Source of the DNA: Clostridia bacterium
GTDB lineage: Bacteria; Bacillota; Clostridia; Lutisporales; Lutisporaceae
Direction of reading: 5' to 3'
NCBI GenBank assembly: GCA_029256365.1
Contig: JAQSYB010000029.1
Location: 1-11,548, forward strand
Length of the DNA: 11,548 bases
The translations under genes and the position numbers were made by a program. Shown here piece by piece: positions 6,274-11,548 of this stretch. The notes beneath the pieces were generated by a model, which made no database searches, was not told where the DNA came from, and was given only the letters and a program-made list of their open reading frames with translations. Position 1 is the stretch's first letter; every line of letters starts with the position of its first letter.

Positions 6274-6310
6274 CAAGGTAACTGTTAAAGCAGTTACCTT
6301 GTTTTTTTTT
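6274..6310 (+). terminator. Intrinsic terminator after secF
   Basis: A perfect 11-bp stem (arms 6274-6284 and 6291-6301, loop TTAAAG) is followed by nine Ts (6302-6310). This is a canonical terminator separating secDF from recJ. Confidence 0.95.
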
Positions 6311-6333
6311 CTAAAGTAAATTTCAATATCTTA

Positions 6334-6362
6334 TTGAATACCTTCTTAAAAAACTATATATT
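6334..6362 (+). promoter_or_regulatory. Probable promoter of recJ and downstream genes
   Basis: TTGAAT (6334-6339) and TATATT (6357-6362) are spaced by 17 bp, scoring 4/6 and 5/6 against the sigma-A consensus. It follows directly after the secF terminator, where a new transcript has to begin. A 7-bp dyad (6322-6328 with 6332-6338, loop TCT) overlaps the -35. The surrounding sequence is very AT-rich, which raises the chance of a coincidental match. Confidence 0.55.
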
Positions 6363-6409
6363 AAAGCTATATTGTAATAAATATATAAGAAAGTAATAAT
6401 GGTGGCATT

Positions 6410-8113
6410 GTGAGGAAAAAATGGGTTGCATACAATAAGAACTATGATTTGGCTGAAGGACTAAAAGAGCAGTTCAATATAAATGAAATGTTGGCTAGAA
6501 CCTTAATCAATAGGGGAATAGAAAATATTGAGGAAGCCAATCGTTTTGTGAAAGCAGATTTGAATGATTTGTATGATCCTTATTTATTATCAGACATGGA
6601 AAAGGCAGTAGATCGGATACTTGCTGCAATTGAAGAAAATGAAAGAATCTGTATTTATGGCGACTATGATGTAGATGGAGTGACTTCTACTGCACTTTGT
6701 ATCAATACATTACGGAGGCTGGATGCAGATGTAGTACATTACATCCCAGTGAGAGCCGAGGAGGGCTATGGTCTGAATGACGATGCAGTTGCACATATAG
6801 CAGAAATGGGAGTAAATCTAATCGTAACTGTAGACTGTGGAATTAGATCTGTAGATGTTGTAGAGACAGTAAAGCAGAGCGGCATGGAGATTATCATAAC
6901 AGATCATCATGAATGTGGAGAACAGCTTCCTGATGCCCTTGCAGTTGTAAATCCCCACCGACAAGACAATGGCTATCCGTTCAAGGAACTGGCTGGAGTA
7001 GGTGTTGCCTTTAAGCTTATGCAAGCAGTAACTGATAGTATAGGTTATAGCGAGCTATTGTATGAGGTATTGGATATTGCCGCAATAGGTACTATCGCAG
7101 ATGTAGTACCGCTGCTGGATGAAAACAGAATTATAGTGAAAAATGGCTTGGAAAGGCTCATGAATACTAAAAATATTGGGCTAAAAGCACTAATTGATGT
7201 AAGTGGGCTAAAAGACAAACAAATTAGCTCCTATAATATTGCCTTTGTAATCGCACCGCGTATTAATGCGGCAGGGCGATTGGCTGATGCCTCACGCTGC
7301 GTAGAGCTTTTAACTACAGAAGATGAAGCCCTTGCTTATGAGATCGCTGAAGAATTGGAGCGTGAAAATGGTGAGAGACAGCGTATCGAGGCAGCAATAT
7401 TGGAGCAAGCAATCACAAAGCTGACTACTGAGTATGATTTAGAAAACTGTAGAATAATAGTACTGGACCATTCAGATTGGCATCCCGGCGTGATTGGAAT
7501 TGTTGCTTCTAGAATAGTTGATCAATTCAGTAAGCCAGCAATATTAATCGCTAGAGGCGATGAAATTGGGAAAGGCTCCGCACGAAGTATGAGCGGATTT
7601 AATTTATATGAGGCCATGAGTAAATGCAGTGATCTCTTTGAAAAGTTTGGAGGTCATGAAATGGCAGCAGGCTTGTCAATAAAACCAGAGAATATTGATG
7701 TGCTTAGAAAAAGGATTAATGATATTGCAGGGGAAATGCTGCAAGAAAAAGAACTTTTGCCTGAGATTCTTGTCGATTATAAGCTTGAGCACAAAGATAT
7801 CAACCTGCAAACTGCAAAACTGCTTAAGAATTTAGAGCCCTTTGGAATGGGCAATCCAAACCCTAATTTTGTTTGCAGGAATCTCGAGGTATTGGACAGA
7901 AAGCTTGTAGGAACAAGTGGTAAGCACCTATCATTAAATCTGTATGATGGCAGTAACAGTGTAAAGGCAATTGCTTTTAATATGGGAAATTTATATAATG
8001 TATTATCAAGTTGTAAAAAAATTGATATAATATGTTGTATGGATATAAATCAGTGGAATAATAATGAAACTGTACAATTAATTATTAAGGATATAAAGAT
8101 AAATAAGAACTGA
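6410..8113 (+). CDS. recJ: RecJ single-stranded-DNA-specific 5'-3' exonuclease
   Basis: RecJ degrades single-stranded DNA from the 5' end in recombination and mismatch or base-excision repair. The 567-residue protein shows the DHH phosphoesterase motifs: IYGDYDVDGVTSTA (82-95), VTVDCGIRS (139-147), IITDHHECG (162-170) and AAIGTIADVVPL (224-235). A DHHA1 domain follows (HPGVIGIVASRI 358-369, GKGSARS 387-393, FGGHEMAAG 413-421). The C-terminal part, about 455-563, looks like the RecJ oligonucleotide-binding domain. It lacks the long extension of the roughly 780-residue Bacillus protein, as is usual for Clostridia. The start is GTG 6410, giving MRKKW; only a weak GGTGG (6401-6405) lies 4 bp upstream, and no better in-frame start is near. 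apt begins within 2-20 bases of its TGA. Confidence 0.96.
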   Translation: MRKKWVAYNKNYDLAEGLKEQFNINEMLARTLINRGIENIEEANRFVKADLNDLYDPYLLSDMEKAVDRILAAIEENERICIYGDYDVDGVTSTALCINTLRRLDADVVHYIPVRAEEGYGLNDDAVAHIAEMGVNLIVTVDCGIRSVDVVETVKQSGMEIIITDHHECGEQLPDALAVVNPHRQDNGYPFKELAGVGVAFKLMQAVTDSIGYSELLYEVLDIAAIGTIADVVPLLDENRIIVKNGLERLMNTKNIGLKALIDVSGLKDKQISSYNIAFVIAPRINAAGRLADASRCVELLTTEDEALAYEIAEELERENGERQRIEAAILEQAITKLTTEYDLENCRIIVLDHSDWHPGVIGIVASRIVDQFSKPAILIARGDEIGKGSARSMSGFNLYEAMSKCSDLFEKFGGHEMAAGLSIKPENIDVLRKRINDIAGEMLQEKELLPEILVDYKLEHKDINLQTAKLLKNLEPFGMGNPNPNFVCRNLEVLDRKLVGTSGKHLSLNLYDGSNSVKAIAFNMGNLYNVLSSCKKIDIICCMDINQWNNNETVQLIIKDIKINKN

Positions 8114-8133
8114 ATATGGGGGTATTGTTGAAT

Positions 8134-8649
8134 ATGAATTTTGAAAAGTATATTAGGGTAATTGAAGATTTTCCAAAGGAAGGTATCAGCTTTAAGGATG
8201 TAACGACACTTATTAAGGATGGAGAAGCTTATAAAGCTGCTATAAAAGAACTCGCTGAGAAAATCAAACCACTAAACGTAGATGTCATCGTAGGGCCAGA
8301 GGCTAGAGGTTTTTTATTTGGAGCACCTGTAGCTTATGAGCTAGGCATTGGCTTTGTACCCGTGCGTAAACCAGGAAAGCTGCCAGGAGAGACTGTAAAG
8401 CATGAATATGCCTTGGAATATGGCACAGATGCCTTAGAAATACATAAGGATGCCATTACAAAAGGTATGAAGGTTGCTTTGGTAGATGACTTATTGGCTA
8501 CTGGGGGGACTATACTCGCTGCGGCTAAGCTTGTAGAGAGTCTTGGCGGTGAAGTTGTACATATTGGATTTTTAATTGAACTCGCCTTTTTAAATGGTAA
8601 GGATACATTAAAGGGCTACAAAACGGATTCTATAGTAGAATATAAATAA
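8134..8649 (+). CDS. apt: Adenine phosphoribosyltransferase
   Basis: Apt salvages adenine to AMP using phosphoribosyl pyrophosphate in the cytoplasm. With the start at ATG 8134 the protein has 171 residues, the usual length, and begins MNFEKYIRVIEDFP like its relatives. It contains GPEARGFLFG (54-63), the substrate loop VRKPGKLPGE (77-86) and the PRPP-binding signature VALVDDLLATGGT (114-126). ATG 8116 is in frame but has no ribosome binding site. GGGGG (8118-8122) lies 11 bp before 8134 and 5 bp before an in-frame TTG at 8128, so 8128 is a possible true start. The recJ stop (8111-8113) is so close that translational coupling to recJ is likely. Adjacency of apt to rel is common in Firmicutes and links purine salvage to (p)ppGpp metabolism. 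Confidence 0.96.
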   Translation: MNFEKYIRVIEDFPKEGISFKDVTTLIKDGEAYKAAIKELAEKIKPLNVDVIVGPEARGFLFGAPVAYELGIGFVPVRKPGKLPGETVKHEYALEYGTDALEIHKDAITKGMKVALVDDLLATGGTILAAAKLVESLGGEVVHIGFLIELAFLNGKDTLKGYKTDSIVEYK

Positions 8650-8655
8650 AACTAA

Positions 8656-8693
8656 ATTGAGAAAATAGCTGGATACCCAGCTATTTTCTCAAT
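8656..8693 (+). terminator. Long hairpin after apt, possible terminator
   Basis: A perfect 17-bp stem (8656-8672 with 8677-8693) has the 4-base loop ATAC and starts 6 bp after the apt stop. It lacks a following T run (the next bases are ATTAGTATC), so it may act as a weak terminator or a 3'-end stabiliser rather than a full intrinsic terminator. Confidence 0.55.
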
Positions 8694-8740
8694 ATTAGTA
8701 TCTTACTAAAGTGAAAACGAATGAATTATAAATATTTTAG

Positions 8741-8768
8741 TTAAATATTAATGCAAAAAAGATAGAAT
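8741..8768 (+). promoter_or_regulatory. Possible promoter of rel
   Basis: TTAAAT (8741-8746) and TAGAAT (8763-8768) with a 16-bp spacer lie 20 bp before the rel start. An alternative -10, TATAAA (8727-8732), has only a weak -35 (TTACTA, 8703-8708, 18-bp spacer). The region is AT-rich and neither match is strong, but the hairpin after apt makes a rel promoter plausible. Confidence 0.3.
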
Positions 8769-8788
8769 ACATAAAGTTGGTGTAAATT

Positions 8789-10960
8789 ATGCTGGATATG
8801 CTGTTAAGTAAAATTAAAAAATATAATTCTATAGATAGTACTGCTATCATTGAAAAGGCTTATAGCTTTGCGCAAAGCGCCCATGAAGGGCAAATGAGAC
8901 AATCGGGAGATGCTTATATCTCACATCCTTTGGAAGTTGCAATGATATTGGCTGATCTGAATATGGACAATGTGACAATAGCAGCAGCTATTTTACATGA
9001 TGTGATTGAAGATACAAAATTTTCTTATGATGATATTAAGAATGATTTTGGTGAAGAAGTTGCTATGCTTGTTGATGGGGTTACAAAGCTAGGAAAGCTT
9101 GAATACACGACTAAGGAAGATTTACAAGCAGAAAATCTGAGAAAAATGTTTATTGCTATGGCAAAGGACATCAGAGTTATTATAATAAAGCTTGCTGATC
9201 GTCTTCATAATATGAGAACCTTAAGGCATATGAGTGAAAAGAAGCAGAGAGAAAAAGCAGCAGAAACAATGGATATCTATGCGCCAATTGCTCATCGACT
9301 TGGAATATCTAAGATCAAATGGGAAATGGAAGACTTGGCACTCAGATATCTTGAACCACAGGGCTATTATGAATTGGTAGAAAAGGTAGCCAAGAAGAGA
9401 CAGGAACGAGAAGAATATATCAATATAGTTATTGAACAGCTAACAGAGAAAATTCAAGAGGTTGGAATAGAGGCTCATATTGAGGGCAGACCCAAAAGCT
9501 TTTATAGTATTTATCGAAAAATGTATTTTCAAGGAAAATCCTTTGATCAGATATTTGACATGACAGCCGTTCGTATCATCGTAGAGACAGTAAAGGATTG
9601 TTATGGAGCATTGGGAATCGTACATACTCTTTGGAAGCCTATTCCCGGTAGATTTAAGGATTATATTGCCATGCCAAAGCCTAATATGTATCAATCTTTA
9701 CATACAACGGTTATAGGTCCGGATGGACAACCCTTCGAAGTGCAGATTCGAACTTGGGAGATGCATAGAACTTCTGAGTTTGGTATTGCTGCTCACTGGA
9801 AGTATAAAGAGGGTAAGGATAGCCAAAATGACTTTGATGCAAAGCTAAAGTGGCTTAGACAAATGTTGGAGTGGCAAAATGAAATCAAAGATACCAAGGA
9901 GTTCATGGAAACTCTAAAGATTGATTTGCTTGTGGACGAGGTATACGTCTTCACTCCAAAGGGGGATGTAATAGACCTGCCGGTTGACTCTACCCCCATT
10001 GACTTTGCATATAAAATACACAGTCAAATTGGAAATAAATGCGTAGGTGCCAAAATAAACGGTAGAATCGTCACCATTGATTATAAGCTTCAAAATGGTG
10101 ATATCGTAGAGGTTATTACCTCTGCCAATGCCAATGGACCTAGTAGAGATTGGTTGAAGATTGCGAAAAGCAATCATACCAAGAATAAGATAAAACAATG
10201 GTTTAAGAAAGAAAAAAGAGATGAGAACATTCAAAAGGGCAGAGAGCTGTTAGAAAAAGAGTGTAAAAGACATGGAGTCGCACCATCCAGCATATTAAAA
10301 ACTGAGCTGCTGGATATAATATATAAAAAATACAGCCTGCACAGCGTAGAAGACTTATACGCATCATTGGGCTATGGCGGCATTACACCTAACCTTATAT
10401 TAAATAGACTAAAGGATGAGTATAAAAAGCTTGTTAAACCAGAGGACAGGGACATTCTTGCCGAGCTAGAAGAAAAGCTGCAGAAGCCAGAAATCGTACG
10501 CAAGAAACCAAACACCACAGGTATAAAGGTGAAAGGCATTGATAATGTCATGATACGATTTGCACGATGCTGCAATCCCGTACCGGGAGATGATGTTTTT
10601 GGCTTTATTACAAAAGGCAGAGGTGTTTCGGTGCATCGAAAAAACTGCCCGAATGCAAATGAATTTTTGCAGCAGGCAGAGCGCCTGATAGATGTTGAAT
10701 GGCATACCGAAGCAAAGGTTTCCTATAATGCAGATGTAGAGATACGTGCATATGATAGAAAGGGATTGCTTGCAGAGATTACAACAATTATTGATGAAAG
10801 CAAAATTAATATACATTCCTTTTATTCAAGGACCAGTAAAGATCGTATGGCAATCATCAACTTTATTTTGGAAATAAATGATGTGGAACAGTTAAACAAA
10901 CTAATTAAAAAGTTTAAAAGGATCGAAGGCATAGTTGATGTATTCAGATCTAAACAATAA
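8789..10960 (+). CDS. rel: Bifunctional (p)ppGpp synthetase/hydrolase, Rel/SpoT family
   Basis: This is the long RelA/SpoT homologue that makes the alarmone (p)ppGpp on starved ribosomes and degrades it otherwise. The 723 residues show the full domain order. The HD hydrolase domain (about 25-155) has His46, His70-Asp71 and Asp136 (ILHDVIEDT, KLADRLHN). The synthetase (about 235-345) has GRPKSFYSIYRKM, Asp257, MPKPNMYQSLHTTV and Glu317 in FEVQIRT. A TGS domain lies at about 384-446 (VYVFTPKGDVIDLP), a helical region to about 580, a Cys-rich zinc-finger-like segment around RFARCCNPVPGDDVFGFI, and a C-terminal ACT domain (about 650-722). The RFKD motif (288-291) is the RxKD form of bifunctional enzymes, and the hydrolase residues are intact, so both activities are expected. 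The start ATG 8789 has only a weak GGTG upstream; ATG 8798 is an alternative. Confidence 0.97.
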   Translation: MLDMLLSKIKKYNSIDSTAIIEKAYSFAQSAHEGQMRQSGDAYISHPLEVAMILADLNMDNVTIAAAILHDVIEDTKFSYDDIKNDFGEEVAMLVDGVTKLGKLEYTTKEDLQAENLRKMFIAMAKDIRVIIIKLADRLHNMRTLRHMSEKKQREKAAETMDIYAPIAHRLGISKIKWEMEDLALRYLEPQGYYELVEKVAKKRQEREEYINIVIEQLTEKIQEVGIEAHIEGRPKSFYSIYRKMYFQGKSFDQIFDMTAVRIIVETVKDCYGALGIVHTLWKPIPGRFKDYIAMPKPNMYQSLHTTVIGPDGQPFEVQIRTWEMHRTSEFGIAAHWKYKEGKDSQNDFDAKLKWLRQMLEWQNEIKDTKEFMETLKIDLLVDEVYVFTPKGDVIDLPVDSTPIDFAYKIHSQIGNKCVGAKINGRIVTIDYKLQNGDIVEVITSANANGPSRDWLKIAKSNHTKNKIKQWFKKEKRDENIQKGRELLEKECKRHGVAPSSILKTELLDIIYKKYSLHSVEDLYASLGYGGITPNLILNRLKDEYKKLVKPEDRDILAELEEKLQKPEIVRKKPNTTGIKVKGIDNVMIRFARCCNPVPGDDVFGFITKGRGVSVHRKNCPNANEFLQQAERLIDVEWHTEAKVSYNADVEIRAYDRKGLLAEITTIIDESKINIHSFYSRTSKDRMAIINFILEINDVEQLNKLIKKFKRIEGIVDVFRSKQ

Positions 10961-10997
10961 GAAGGAAAAATAAGTATTGTATTTATAAGGAGGAGCT

Positions 10998-11447
10998 ATG
11001 AGAGCAGTTGTTCAAAGAGTAGCAAACGGAAGTGTAGAAATTGACGGAAATATAGTGGGCAGCATATCCAAAGGACTTGTAGTGCTTCTTGGAGTGAGCG
11101 AAAACGATACCAATGAAGATGCAGCATATATGTCAGAGAAGATTCTAAATTTAAGAGTATTCGATGATGAAGAAGGTAAGATGAATTTCTCATTGCTTGA
11201 TATAAAAGGTGAGCTGCTGGTGGTTTCCCAGTTTACAATTTATGGAGATTGTAGAAAAGGCCGCAGACCAAATTATATGGCAGCAGCAAAGCCTGAAAAA
11301 GCAGATGAACTATATAATGATTTCGTTAAGCTTTGCAAGGCACAAAATGTAAAAACCGAGACTGGCGTATTTCAAGCTGATATGAAGGTGAATATCATAA
11401 ATGATGGACCAGTTACGTTGATAGTTGATAGTGAGAAGATTATATAG
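10998..11447 (+). CDS. dtd: D-aminoacyl-tRNA deacylase
   Basis: Dtd hydrolyses D-amino acids (and mischarged glycine) from tRNA, a quality-control step in translation. The 149-residue protein has the standard length and both active-site signatures: SQFT (77-80), and the Gly-cisPro motif in NDGPVT (135-140; Gly137-Pro138), which reaches into the partner subunit of the dimer. It starts MRAVVQRV as the family does, at ATG 10998 behind AAGGAGGAG. It follows rel by 37 bp with no terminator between them, and an MBL hydrolase gene follows after 30 bp. The rel-dtd-MBL order is common in Firmicutes, so co-transcription with rel is expected. Confidence 0.97.
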   Translation: MRAVVQRVANGSVEIDGNIVGSISKGLVVLLGVSENDTNEDAAYMSEKILNLRVFDDEEGKMNFSLLDIKGELLVVSQFTIYGDCRKGRRPNYMAAAKPEKADELYNDFVKLCKAQNVKTETGVFQADMKVNIINDGPVTLIVDSEKII

Positions 11448-11477
11448 GAAACATCATTGTGTGTAGGAGGTATAACA

Positions 11478-11548
11478 TTGTTTGAAAAATTACCACTAGG
11501 GAAATTTACAACGAACTGCTATGTTATAGCGGATGAACGATCCAAAGA
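11478..11548 (+). CDS. MBL-fold metallo-hydrolase, 5' end only
   Basis: This is the first 23 codons of a gene cut by the window end. It starts at TTG 11478, which has a perfect AGGAGG (11465-11470) 7 bp upstream. The product begins MFEKLPLGKFTTNCYVIADE, matching the first strand and NCY motif typical of the short metallo-beta-lactamase-fold hydrolases (glyoxalase II-like, YqgX-like) that follow dtd in many Firmicutes. The metal-binding HxHxDH motif would lie beyond the window, so assignment rests on the N-terminus and position only. The substrate is unknown for most members. Confidence 0.78.
   Translation, partial: MFEKLPLGKFTTNCYVIADERSK

Noticed and set aside
10466..10816. 116-codon and other - strand frames inside rel
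   Set aside because: They are antisense to conserved Rel domains and match no family; they are shadows of a real gene.

Overview
This is a low-GC chromosomal window in which every real gene lies on the + strand. The order is queA (3' end), a PsiE-like/CorC-domain membrane protein, tgt, yajC, a TIGR04086/DUF3792 membrane protein, scfA (SCIFF peptide), a gamma-class carbonic anhydrase-like protein, secD, secF, recJ, apt, relA/spoT-type rel, dtd, and the start of an MBL-fold hydrolase. AGGAGG-type ribosome binding sites, separate secD and secF genes, the SCIFF peptide and the TIGR04086 protein together point to an anaerobic Firmicute of class Clostridia. Genus or family cannot be told from the window.

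Layout. Positions 1-2460 hold a queuosine/translocase block: QueA and Tgt act in queuosine tRNA modification, and YajC belongs to the SecDF-YajC translocase. The block closes with a textbook intrinsic terminator overlapping the yajC stop codon. Positions 2461-3300 hold two Clostridia-associated small genes, a four-helix membrane protein whose Shine-Dalgarno can be sequestered by its leader, and scfA with its own extended -10 promoter. Positions 3300-3960 hold a hairpin-rich leader and a gamma-carbonic-anhydrase-like gene. Positions 4060-6310 hold a secD-secF operon with a strong promoter and a clean terminator. Positions 6334 to the end hold a DNA repair, nucleotide and translation-quality-control cluster: recJ with apt immediately behind it, then rel, dtd and an MBL hydrolase, closely spaced.

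Most of the window is conserved housekeeping synteny. The most unusual part is around scfA. The precursor has the canonical six cysteines and the Thr used for thioether crosslinking, but the radical-SAM maturase gene (scfB) that normally follows it is absent. The next genes are a carbonic-anhydrase-like gene and secD. The precursor also carries a basic C-terminal tail of about 18 residues after the sixth cysteine. Other points worth a second look are the structured leaders upstream of the TIGR04086 gene and the carbonic-anhydrase-like gene, an inverted repeat centred on the secD -10 box, and the PsiE-like/CorC domain fusion.

No tRNA, rRNA, CRISPR, insertion sequence or phage gene was seen. 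No gene-free stretch exceeds 300 bases; the largest are 3236-3459 and 3961-4131, both described below.
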